DNA of 64,000 bases from Symsagittifera roscoffensis (lineage: Eukaryota; Xenacoelomorpha; Acoela; Convolutidae), in the NCBI RefSeq assembly GCF_963678635.1, contig NC_087063.1, forward strand, positions 23,444,701 to 23,508,700, written 5' to 3'. A model generated the notes under the pieces. The model made no database searches. It was not told the origin of the DNA and worked only from the letters and a program-made list of their open reading frames with translations. Position 1 is the stretch's first letter. Every line of letters begins with the position of its first letter. A program made the translations under genes and the position numbers. Below are positions 51,876 through 62,490 of this stretch, in pieces.

Positions 51876-52955
51876 CCTCCCACCCACAGACACACACACG
51901 CAATCAAAAACACACACTTGAAAAATCCAAAATCCTGATGAAACTATATTTCATGTAGTCGGATCCGATCGGAATGAAACTTGGCGCGTGTCCATACAAC
52001 ACTTAGCATGAGCATCAATTGTAAGGGTTTTATCAATCCAATGATTTTTTTTTGCAAAACTATGCACGAAAAACCATTGCTTGAAAATCGACAGACGTTG
52101 ATGGAACAAGACTTCATCCAACATAGAACACGTGTTGATAGACATTAGTATTGGTAATAGTGCTGATTTAAATTAACCGGATTGAAATTCTAATCGCGTT
52201 TTTCTCAACTTGGGTTAGAGAACAACATTTGTTAATAACTCCAAGAGAATTAATATAGTGCAATTTTTTCAGAAATTCTCCACCGAAATTTTCCCCAAAA
52301 TGGGTTATTTTGGCTTTTTTAATTAATCGAAAATTACGCTGAAACTACCGGGTTAATTGATGAGAAAGTTATGTCAAAAGAAGCCTCTTAAACAGACGTG
52401 CAAAATTTTAGAAAAAAGTAAAAATTCCATATTTGCTTAAGCATTTGAAATTTGTTTTTAACTAAAGATTTTGATTTATAAATGTAAAAATGACCTTTAC
52501 TATCAACCAAAAATAAACTTTCTTATACAGATTTATGGAACATTTATCTTTAGAACTTTGTTCAGCGGGAGATTAACTAAAGAAAAACTAAAATGACCAT
52601 TTGAAAAAATAAATTGCATCATAATGCAATTTGAACCAATTTTCAAAAATCTAAAATGACCCGAATTTCAAAAAACAAATTGCATCATAATAATTCTGAG
52701 CCACTTTTATTCTCTTCATTTTTGTCTAATCGTAACCCAATTTGGGAAAAAAAATAATTTGTAATTTCAAATTTTGTCCGCATAATTTAAATCAGCACTG
52801 TACACCCGAAAAAATTAATGGCCGCTGTAAATGAGCTAAATTGCTTTCAGCAAATTTAAATTATTAGATATCACGTGCTTTTCATACTTTCGCACGCCAA
52901 AATATCAAAATCACAACTTCAACAAAGCTCATTTAACACTTCTAAAAACTTGAAA

Positions 52956-55900
52956 ATGGGATTCCGAAAGTCCACAAAGAATTTAAACGCAGACGGGGAA
53001 CCAATAAAAATAATCGAGCCACAGTCGGATCACACATTTAAACTGAATTCCAACGCACTGAAAGACATTTTGCTATCAGATGAGCTGAAACATAAGAAAG
53101 TGGTGGTCATCTCAATTACAGGAGCATTCAGAACCGGAAAATCGTTTCTGTTGAACTTCTTACTGGTGTTTCTAAAGAAAACTAATTCGAGGAGCGCGAC
53201 CCAATCTTCCAAATTTTCATTGGTATATAAGATCAGATCTTATTTTGGCCGTTCAGTTTTAGAAAATCAGGAGGAAAGCAAGCTCAAGATTTTTCGATTC
53301 CACCGAGAAAATTTTTTAGATCGTATCTTTTCTGAAAATTGAACTTCCGGAATTTTTCCAGAAGTGTGTTGATTTTTGCTGATGCGCGATTTCCAAAAAG
53401 ACATTTCGATGCGAACAAATCACTATTTGTTAACAAAATCTATGGTACTCCTCAAACAAAACCTTTGCCTGACAATAATCAGAACTGGGAGATTGGAAAA
53501 TATGGTGCAGTAGACGACGCTCGTCCACCATTGCCCCCGAGGGGGAGTTCCAGTTCGACTCAGACTGGTTGGATGCCCTGAGGACCCACATGGAGAAGGG
53601 ACAGGGATTCGAGTGGAGTCACGGAGACAAGCGAACTACAGATGGGGTGGTGATGTGGAGCAAACCTTTCATGGTCAGGACCAAGAGCGAAGAGGTCGCA
53701 CTCATTCTCATGGACACGCAAGGTTAATTCGGCTGGCAATCTACTTTAACAAAACAAGTAATGTAGCCAACAGTCGGTTGGAAAAAAGCTGAGAAAACTA
53801 ATTTCCATTTTCGAAACTAAAAGTCAATCTCGTTTTTCGTGGTTTTTACTTTTTTGCTATTCGATAATGGATTTTGCCTTTCTTATAACAGAGGAAATGA
53901 ACTGAACTTTAAATTAAACAAAAATCGGCTCTTTTCCAGTTCCCCCCTTTCAAAATACCGAGTTTTATGTTTGTTTTACGTGTTATTACGGCTAAATGCG
54001 TGATGTTACGCTGTAAAGTATGAAGAACAAATCTGTTCACAGTTGTCGATTTGTTCACCACGTTAAATTTCATTGCATTATGACAATGTTAAATAAGCTT
54101 TTCAAAATTGAATTTGAAAGGGTGGAAACTGGAAAAGAGCCCAAAAATCAAAGCACCAAAAACGTTACTTTGAGGTTGAACAAATTTAGAGATTTTTCCT
54201 GAAAAAATCATCACGACCTATACAAGAGTCTATACATCGACTCTTCATTAAGCCTTTTTTTTTTTTAAAAAAAGCAAAAATTGCTAGTCATCAATAAAAA
54301 AAAATCTTTTTTTTCCAACAAAAACCGAAAAAAAGTTTTCCAAAACAGTTTTCTCATGGCTCTCCCCACCCCACACGAAAATCAATCTTATGGTGTAACA
54401 AGCGGTTTTACAAGGTTAATTTTGAAAACAAACAAAACTGCGATGGCCTAATTAGTCCGCCTAAGAACTTTCATAGTGATCGGGCAATGCGGACAACAAT
54501 TCTAGAAGTAGAAGTTAGCAGGTGGGGAAAAACAAAAAGAGCCGAAGCAGCTGAAAATTTTCGCTCATATTTTTGGTAGTCAGTTTAACTGGTTTTTGGT
54601 CTTTGGCTTTTCCCACTTTAATTTCTTGAAATTCTTTAAAAGTTTAACCGAAAAAATTACCAAAACCTTAAAACTACATTCTACTTTTGAGACGAGAAAT
54701 CAGTCGCGTTTTTACGCCATGTGGACTTTCTTTATTCGATAGCGTATTTTTCATTCCTTTTACGCAAATGAACTTGAATTCAAGTTTAAAAAAAATTTAA
54801 AAACATACCAGGGAAAAATAACAATTAATGTTTTCCCAAAAAAACATCGTTCACTGAACTTACTCAAAAAAAATTTGCATGATGTACAAATCAATTTCTG
54901 TGAGTACAGTTCTTGTTGATATCTCGTATCACGCAGTTAGCCATGATAGCAAGCAAAGTATTTTGATAAAATGGAAATGGACACAGGCAACCAAAAGTGT
55001 GAAAAATTTGTTATCACTTATTTTAATATTTCTTCATACATTTTGCTTCAAACATTTCGCCTCACAAACTTCACCACTCTTCAATTTTGTTGCATATTTC
55101 GCATCTCACACCTTTCGCCTCACATTTATTAAGGCACTTTGTGTGTAAGATTTTTGGGACAACAACTTGGGACAGCTAGATGTGCCTCTAAATTTACGAC
55201 GAGCGAAATGTAATTGTGTAAACCAATAGTTGTAAGTGATAATAAAATGTTCTACACATTTTCACTGCATGTGTCTTTTGCCCTTGTGTAGAACAAAATC
55301 TGGTTCTTTTCCTATCTCTTCTACCGCATTGCAAATTTTCCAAACTTACAAATTATTTTACTGCCTATTATGGCTAATATGCGTAATATTATGGATTATA
55401 TGCTGGAATATGCGGAACAAAAATATGATTTCAAAAATTGGACTTTGTCCAAAACTTAAGCTGTTTCTCTACTGAAATAATTGAGAAGCGTAAAAATTTT
55501 TGAAGTAATCAGTTTTCCCAAGGAGATAACACTTTTCTTACATAAAAAAACCTGCAGCCCTCGCTTCTGCTGGAACCATTGTCGCAACCGCTTCTTTCGA
55601 TTGAACTTTTCAACTCAGATTTGATTGTAAATTTTAAAAAATTCAAAAAGTTTCTAAAAACGGTCAAAAGTTCTTAAAACAGTCAAAAGGATTTCCAAAA
55701 TCGATAACTTTTTCTGCAAAAAGCAGGTTGGTGCCGCTTCAGCAGAGAAAATTCCTAAAACTGGGTTTCTGAATTGAAAACAAGCTGAGAATTGGCACGG
55801 TATTAATCGCGTTAAGTCAAGTGTCTAAAAAGCTATCAAAGTTTCAAAACACCGACTTGTTTGTCGGCCATAACTTGTTTTTTAAACAAACTTGACATAG

Positions 55901-58900
55901 CCAGTTATGAAAGCAGGCTTTCAACAAACCGTTGTTTCGATTAAAGCTATGATATCAGATTTAGCAGGATAGTTTGCGAGAAAGGTCCAAAAAGCGGTCA
56001 ACAAAATAAAAATTAGACATTTCCGAGAATCATAGCTGTTTGTAAGAATTAAGGGCGTAGCCACTTATGAAGAAGAGATTCAATCAGCCTGTAATTTCGA
56101 TTGAACCCAAAGTTTCAGATTTGGCATTCTCGAGAAAATTTTAACAAGGAACGGTCAAAATATCAAAATTTTGACTTTTTCGAGGGCCATAACTTGTGGT
56201 GTCAGAAAATTTTAGAAGTAGTCGCATAAGCGAATGAACTTCCCACAAACAATTCTTTAAATTGATTCTAGAATCTCAGATATTGCAGGGTAGTTTTCGA
56301 ACACATTCAAAAAGTTGAAAAAACGGTCAAAAAAATCAAAATTTTGGAATTTCCGAGGGCGGTGACTTTCGTTGTAAGGAACATTGTGAGTGGCCGCTAA
56401 CGCAGGGGAGCTTTTCACTGCCCATTCTTGCCAATGAACACAAAAAATCCGATTTGAGAGGCTAGTTTTCGAGAAAAGTCAAGATCCACAAAACGGTCAC
56501 AAATCAAAAACTTGACCATTCCGAGAGTCTTAACTTTATGTGGGAAAAAACATTTGGGCGTAGCCGCTCACGCAGGGAGCTTTTCAAAACCAATCTACTT
56601 TTTGAAACCAAAAACTCAGTTTTGAGAGGTGTAGTTTTCAAGAAAATTTTTTTTTTTAAATATGGGTCAAACTTCCCCCAAAGACTGTTTCGAAGGCTGT
56701 ACAGAGAAAGGTTAAGTAAAAACAGACTCTAGGGGAGTATACAATCACACAAGTGAGTAGGCGGTCTTTCAATTGAAAACCTTTTTTTTTTGAAAATCAG
56801 CAGAATTTTCTGAGAAAAACTAAAGTTTCTCCAATACATTTGGAAATAGTTTTCCACAATGAAAAAAAAAGAAGTTTCAAAAAAGGGATTTGTAAACATA
56901 CCACCAATTTAAAAGTGTGGAGGGAAGAGTTAAAACTGTGTTTCCCTTGAAACGAACCAAAATTAGGTCATTTAGCCATAAAAAAATTAATACGAAATAA
57001 TTTTGCCCGAGGAATGGTTCTTAGCGAAACAAAAAAAAAACACGAAAGAAATACGAAGTCAAGGTGAGTAAAATCACAAATTGTAGGAGCAAAGTTGAAC
57101 GGGAAACGCATAGAGATTTGAAGTGATTGTGAGCCAAGATACAAGTGATTTAAGTGATTCTGTTTAAAAAAAGTTGTTAACCCGAAAAAAAGGTCTATAT
57201 TCCAGTTTGATAACGCCTGCTAATCGCAAGCGTAATCACGCATATTAGCCATAACATCACGCATATAAGCCATAATAGCCAGCAAAATGTTTTGCAATTA
57301 TGGAAAATTTGCAATGCGGGAGGGGAGACTGGAAAAGAACAAGATTTTGTGCTACAAAAGGGCAAACAAAAGACACATGCTAGGAAAAAGTGTAAAACCT
57401 TTTATTATCACTTATAACAATTGGTCTACACGCATGCCACCCGTCCTAGATTTAGTAGTACTTTAACCTGTTTTACATTTATCCCCTCAAATCTTACACA
57501 CAAAATGCCTTAATAAATGTGGGGCGAAAAAAGTCAAGAGGCGAAATGTGTGAGTGGCGAAATCTTTGAGAGGCAAAATAAGTGTAGACCAAATACAATA
57601 ACTGATAATAAATTTTTTTTACACTTTTGATTGCATGTCTTTTACTGTGTGTAGCACAAAATCTGGTTCTTTTCCAATCTCCTCTCGCATTTCTAAATTT
57701 CCATATTTTCAAAATACTTTTGCTTGCTGTCATGGGTAAATGCGTGATATAAAATATCAACAAGAACTGTGCCCACAGCAGTTAATTTGTTCAACATTCA
57801 AGCTTTTTTCATGATTCATTATAATTTGTAATGGAAAAACAATTCACTGACAGCATTCACAGAGGAAAAGGTGAACCGGGAAAACGCCATTCACTGAATA
57901 AAATCTCAATTCTGATAAACAATATTCAAGAAGGTTCGAAAAGATAAAATAGAGACACTTTTTTCCACTAGTACTGCTCCTGATTTGAAAAATATTCTTG
58001 CAAAAAAACAGACAGTAGGGCACTTTAGTGATAAGGATAAAAAATTCTATATTGGCAATTGTGCAATGAAACATTATATGATATAACTGCTTTAAAATAG
58101 GAAAAAGTAAACAGGGGATGTAACACTAACGTTTCATGCGTAATAATTAGCATAACCACACGAAGGCGAAGTGGAGCACAGCAGAACTTGCAATAAAACT
58201 CAAGCGTATCATTGTATACTAGCGTCTGTAGAAAGACAATTTTAAAAAAATTGGAAAAGAAAAATTCAATTTCAGAAAAACACAACCACCAGCATTTAAC
58301 AAGCTTTTAATATTTAGCGATTGGCCATTAAGTCAAAAATACGTGGTTAGACATCAAGTTAGTCGAAAACAAAAAAAGCCACAAGAAATTGTTAAAAATA
58401 CGGTAGAAGAAACGAGCCTTCCTCTCCTGGATGTTTAAAAACTAAAATTCAGAGTTATTTTAACTTAGTTGCTTGGAAATCAACGGTTCGAATCCTCCGT
58501 CCTGCTATTCATATTTCTCCGTAATAACATGCATAAAAATTTTTTCATCCATTATATCTCCGGGAGCTCCTGCGTTCGAACGTCTGAGATTCTTCGGATC
58601 CGTTATTTCCTTCAAAAGATCTAATATCTGATCCATGGCTTTGTTAGCTTCATCTAAATTGTTGGGAATTCCCAAACTGCCATGAATTCCAGAAATGTTC
58701 TTCAACTGATTTTTGAGATCATCTATTTTAGCGCTATTCTCGGCGAGATAATCGAAAATCTCGTCAATACTTGTGATCTCACTTTTACTGGGTGTACACT
58801 CTTTACTTACGTTGAGATGTATCCGCATTGATGCGCATCCATTTTCAAATGGAACCCAAGAATGCACCTCAAATTTTGCTTCATCTATGATTTCCCCATT

Positions 58901-61746
58901 AGGATTCGTACCAGTAGCCACAAGGAACTCTAGGAAATAGCGAAGCCATAGACCAACGTGTAGGATATCCACTGAGCGTATCTTTCCAACGTTCACTAAT
59001 TGTGGCAAGGTCTCAATTGTGGTACTATTTTGCTCAAAATCGTTCAAAATAACTGATCGCAGATACACCCCACGTCCATCTTCGCCATTCAGTGTGATGA
59101 ATTCAATTGAAGAGTCATTTTTGTTGTTAGATAGCACTTCTCTGCTTGTGATCAGTAGATTGTATTCGTAAAATTTGAATCCAAAAACAAACGCAACATT
59201 GTAAAAACCGAGCGCATGTCAAAACTCGATGACTTATAAGAAGAAGAAGAATTTATTTCTCCATATAGTTGATAATACAAGCATCAATTTATGTAAATTA
59301 TTAAATCAACAAAATGAAGGGGATAGACAAAAGGCGCAGTATGTGCCTACTTGACGTCTACCCGTTGAACAAATTAGGATTGCAACTAAGTAATAAAGAT
59401 AAATTTATATTCGAATAAAAATAGGATTGTGGGGAAAAAATTTATTTTCCCCTAAAATTAAGCCCTCATTAAGGAATAGTTATTACATCTAGTCCTGTCA
59501 TTTCGGCCAATTCTCATTCCAGCTGACGAACTAAGAATATGAGAAAACATGAAAAAAAAAAATCTGTTTTTTTATTTTTTTTTAATTTTCTAAAAAATGC
59601 GATTTCTCGAAAACTACAAGGATTTGGAGGGTCATATTTTCAGCATAGAATCGCAACCCTAGAATGGTTGTTTGATAGCATTTAGCCAGCGGGTACAATT
59701 TTTTAAAAATAAAAAATTCAAAGAAATATGTTTTGCACCAACTCGTAATTGCCACAAATGAAATTATCTTTAAACTTATGGACGAAACTGTATTATGATT
59801 TATGATTTCAAGTTAACTTATCACGACGAAATATGCAGATTTTTCTTCTCATTTCTCATTGTATCCAGCCATTTGAAATGTTTTATTTTTCTTGAGATTT
59901 CATTCAGAAAAATTGGCGTGGAAGGCAATACATACCCCTCCCCTCTGCTCTGAAGCAAGTAAACCTAGATTAAACAAAATGGACGAAATATTTTGTATTT
60001 ATGCAGGTAGTTTTGACGACACTCAGACTACGAATGACTGTGCGATCATTTTCGCACTGGCCACTCTGGTCAGTTCCTGCCAAGTGTACAACATCAGTCA
60101 CACAATCAGAGAAGACGACATCTCAAACCTACTCTACTTCACACAAGTAAGCAGTTAGATTTCATTCTCATTCTCTTTCATTCTCACCAATGCCCACAAA
60201 TACAAAATAAAAAACACTTAAAAGCTTTTAAAATCGAACAATATTTGTGATGGTGAAATGAATTTGAAGAAAGGTGAAAAACATCCTGGTGTCGCAAAAT
60301 ATAAAGGGTTTCTCAGCACAAACACTGCCTAAAAGGTGCTAGAACAATAGCAAACTTCAGACAGGCCAGCTGCATTTGAAAAATTCTTCGATTCGCGGAA
60401 ACAAAAATATTTTACTTTGATGCTTATTTTATAGATAATTTCACCTTTTTCTAAACAAAGAAGAGAAAAAACATGTTTTGTTTGAGTATGGCAAAATGGC
60501 GAAAGAAGACGAGAAACAAATAGCCGATAAGCACAAACCATTCCAACGACTGCTGTTTCTAATCCGTGACTGGAAATCACCTTCTAGTCACCCTTTCGGC
60601 CAAGAGGGTGGGAGAGAGAAACTAGCTGCCGCCCTCAAGGTCACAGCGAAGAGCAACGATGAAGTAGTTTATTCACGAGAGCGACTCAATAGATTCTTTC
60701 AGGACATCGAGTGTTTCCTGTTACCTCATCCGGGGCTAAAAGTTGCCACAGGAAAGTGACCAGGATTAAAAAGACCAAATCTCACCAGTACCAAAAAAAG
60801 GGTTATGAAATTGACGATAAATTTTTCATTTTTCATGGTAGTGACTTAAATCTTATTATGCCTGTAATTCGGTAAATTTTGAAAATACTCATTTATACTT
60901 GAGCCGATTGCTTTTTTCTGAATTTCATACAGGCATCTAGTTATAGGATCATCAGGATAAAAATAAATCCTCGTCACGGAAACAGGAGCCAAATTTACGG
61001 GTAATACCGACGAAATCGAGGAAAACTTCCTGCACCACTTACAAAACCTAATTCGACTCCTATTAGACGACGAACATCTTCAACCGAAACAACTAGCGGG
61101 CAAAGACTTGACATGCGGCGAACTTTACACTTGTATTGAATCCTACATGAAGGTTATTTCTTCCGGGAAATTACCAACTTTGAAAAACTGTTTCTTGGCA
61201 ACAGCAGAAGCCACTCATTTAAACGCGTTAACCGAAGCCCTGGATTATTATCACAAATCAATGCAGAATGTTTGCGGTGGTTCGAAATCTTACGTCAACG
61301 AAAAGCAACTCGAAAAAGTACACGAGCAAGTTTCGAAAGCTGCCGATAACCAATTCTTAGCCACTAAACGAGTCGGTGGGAGTGTTTTTGAGAAAAATTA
61401 CCGAAACAAACTTCAGGAAAAAATGAAAGACGCTGGGAAAGAGTACCATGAAATAAATAAAAGCAAGAAACTTACCATGGCTGTCAGTACACCGGTTAAA
61501 TTAGTTGTTCTGTTGGCTTTTCTGGCATTGGTTTGGACTATATTTTCATTCACACATATCAAAATAGCGGCATCGGTAATCAAGATTATAATCTGGATCT
61601 TAACTGCAATGTTGGCTTTATGGTGGACAGTTTCCCTTGCCGGAGTTCTGAGCCCAGTGCGGATCATGATTGACAAAGCAGTCGATATAGTATGGAAGGT
61701 TACCTTCTCAATCATTATGAAAGAATTACTACGCAGAATTCACTGA
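52956..61746 (+). CDS. Atlastin-type ER-fusion dynamin-like GTPase, downstream (complete) locus
   Basis: Exons supported: a 5-prime block 52956 to about 53342, a block ending at 53722, then 60007-60146, 60487-60751 and 60986-61746 (TGA 61744-61746). Atlastins tether and fuse tubular ER membranes using GTP. Motifs in order: P-loop GAFRTGKS, switch-I region DKRTTDG, DTQG completed across the 53722/60007 junction, CQVYNISHTIREDD, G4-type FLIRDW, LLPHPGLKVAT, then a helical bundle (ATAEATHLNALTEALDYY), two membrane segments (PVKLVVLLAFLALVWTIF; KIIIWILTAMLALWWTVS) and a short amphipathic tail. Two oddities: the coding path between the P-loop block and the block starting near PEGEFQFDSDWL changes frame and I could not resolve it, and the last intron lacks a usable GT donor (see findings). 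The 6.3-kb intron after 53722 holds several repeats. The whole 5-prime block is duplicated upstream. An in-frame ATG at 52875 is an alternative start. The family is certain; the exact 5-prime model is not. Confidence 0.85.
53764..54255. repeat. Dispersed repeat family B copy split by a hAT MITE
   Basis: Left half AGTCGGTTGGAAAAAAG to AAATTAAACAAAAATC; right half CAAAAATCAAAGC to ATACATCGACTCTT. The MITE at 53927-54141 sits exactly between them. Confidence 0.82.
53927..54141. mobile_element. hAT-type MITE with 8-bp target duplication, nested in another repeat
   Basis: 215 bp with inverted repeats GGCTCTTTTCCAG and CTGGAAAAGAGCC, flanked on both sides by the direct repeat CAAAAATC. An 8-bp duplication is the hAT superfamily signature. 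It interrupts a copy of the GTTCGATAGTGGAG repeat family, whose two halves are at 53764-53926 and 54150-54255, and lies in the large atlastin intron. It has no transposase. Confidence 0.88.
54870..55460. repeat. Left member of a large inverted repeat pair
   Basis: Contains CTCACATTTATTAAGGCACT, TAAGTGATAATAAAATGTTC and AAATCTGGTTCTTTTCC. These blocks recur in opposite orientation or rearranged at 57240-57800. It is non-coding and lies in the large atlastin intron. Confidence 0.6.
55800..56660. repeat. Degenerate tandem array, unit about 170 bp
   Basis: About five units sharing GGCCATAACTTGT or CTTAACTTTATGTGG, GGGCGTAGCCGCTCACGCAG, GGAGCTTTTC and TTTTGAGAGGTGTAGTTTTC with AAAACGGTCAAAA. It resembles the 12.8-kb array in style but is a different consensus. 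It lies within the atlastin intron. Confidence 0.75.
57190..57236. repeat. Family D right-end hairpin
   Basis: GTCTATATTCCAGTTTGATA then ACGCCTGCTAATCGCAAGCGT (57213-57233), an imperfect version of the 36729 hairpin. Confidence 0.65.
57240..57800. repeat. Right member of a large inverted repeat pair
   Basis: GGAAAAGAACAAGATTTTG, TTTTATTATCACTTATAAC and ATGCCTTAATAAATGTGGGG match 54870-55460 in reverse. A forward-oriented segment (57590-57790) is also present, so the structure is composite. Confidence 0.6.
58505..59218 (-). CDS. Unidentified open reading frame, possibly a terminal exon
   Basis: An open frame of about 238 codons ending TAG at 58505. I do not recognise it. It opens after a TGA at 59219 and has no ATG until residue-level SMRIHLNV, so it is either an exon (candidate acceptor near 59150, AAGCAG|A) or the remnant of a longer gene. 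Visible features: VLSNNKNDSSIEFITLNGED, a hydrophobic stretch DILHVGLWLRYFLEFLVATG, a charged helical part rich in Asp/Glu/Lys (IDEIFDYLAENSAKIDDLKN) and a C-terminus ending VITEKYE. Its composition is much less AT-biased than the surrounding intron. It lies within the 6.3-kb atlastin intron on the opposite strand. A nested gene, a retrocopy or an exon of an unseen gene are all possible. Confidence 0.45.
   Translation of the reverse strand, partial: HALGFYNVAFVFGFKFYEYNLLITSREVLSNNKNDSSIEFITLNGEDGRGVYLRSVILNDFEQNSTTIETLPQLVNVGKIRSVDILHVGLWLRYFLEFLVATGTNPNGEIIDEAKFEVHSWVPFENGCASMRIHLNVSKECTPSKSEITSIDEIFDYLAENSAKIDDLKNQLKNISGIHGSLGIPNNLDEANKAMDQILDLLKEITDPKNLRRSNAGAPGDIMDEKIFMHVITEKYE
59220..60006. 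other. Intron sequence between the 58.5-kb frame and atlastin exon
   Basis: A single diverged unit of the 170-bp family lies at 59570-59700 (GCGATTTCTCGAAAACTACA, GCAACCCTAGAATG). The atlastin acceptor TTTATGCAG is at 59998-60006. Nothing else is supported. Confidence 0.6.
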
Positions 61747-62490
61747 CCATGGCAACTGAAGTCATAATATGTTAGCCATGTTTTCATTTCTGGCCGTTTT
61801 CATTATAATAAGGACATTTAGAAATTAAGCCGACAAATTAGCAGCAGTTGCCTTCTCAGTCTGCTTGTATGAAGTTTTAAGTCGATAACTTGGAAGTGAC
61901 GAACAAAGACAGTAAGCGGCTCGAAAGGAACGTGCATTTAAAATACGTTGACAGACATTCTGATGTTGCCATCAGATCAGCCATGCTGATTCAGCTGCTT
62001 TTGTTAAACTAGTTGTTAACTCGGAAAAGTCTATATTCCGATTTGATAATGAACGCTGATTTCTTATGCAGCAAAAAGCCACCAAATATAAACTAAACTA
62101 GCGCATCGAACCTCCGCACTGTTGAAAAAGAGCCTCACGTCCTTCCATCTTAGCCAAGATTGCTTGAAAGTCGTTCAACACTGACCACAAACATCTTTAA
62201 TATTTAAGTAATTAAAGACTTTCGTTTAACATATAAACCTGAATTGAACTAAAACATAGCAAAAACATTGGGAAAAAAGACGTCGAACGCAAGTAAATGG
62301 ACTTACAGCTCTTTGAATTTCAAGAGAAATTTTTGATAATACTTTTTTTGATAAAGTTAACCCAATTTGAGGTAAAATTTTAATTCAGCTAAGAAATGTG
62401 AAAACTAAATTCCACTTTGGAAGATAGAATTCCATCGCGTTTTTCGTGATCATTATATTTTGGTGTTCGATAGAGGAGTTTGTCTTTCTT
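61747..62490. other. Downstream flank of atlastin, repeats only
   Basis: Family D copy at 61823-62060 and the left half of a family B repeat at 62250-62490. No canonical AATAAA was seen within the first 100 nt after the stop; the 3-prime end of the transcript is unresolved. Confidence 0.6.
61823..62060. mobile_element. Family D copy (about 240 bp), decayed right end
   Basis: GAAATTAAGCCGACAAATTA at the left and GTCTATATTCCGATTTGATA at the right, just downstream of the atlastin stop codon. The terminal hairpin is lost. Confidence 0.6.

Larger units (their letters stand above)
50656..53614 (+). repeat. Tandem segmental duplication, unit 2 (about 2.96 kb)
   Basis: Unit 2 begins at the junction where atlastin sequence (GATTCGAGTGGA) meets integrase sequence (GGAAATAAGACAGG), with GGA shared by both. 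After 53614 the atlastin exon continues into unique sequence (AGTCACGGAGACAAGCG), so this is the unit attached to the rest of the gene. Confidence 0.95.

Noticed and set aside
58445-58505. tRNA-like 3-prime half with GGTTCGAATCC
   Set aside because: The T stem does not pair and no matching 5-prime half or acceptor strand is present; at most a SINE relic.
60932-60985. Canonical acceptor CATACAG at 60932 for the last atlastin exon
   Set aside because: All three frames from this acceptor hit stops before the conserved KFTGNTDEIEE block, so it cannot be used alone to join the exons.
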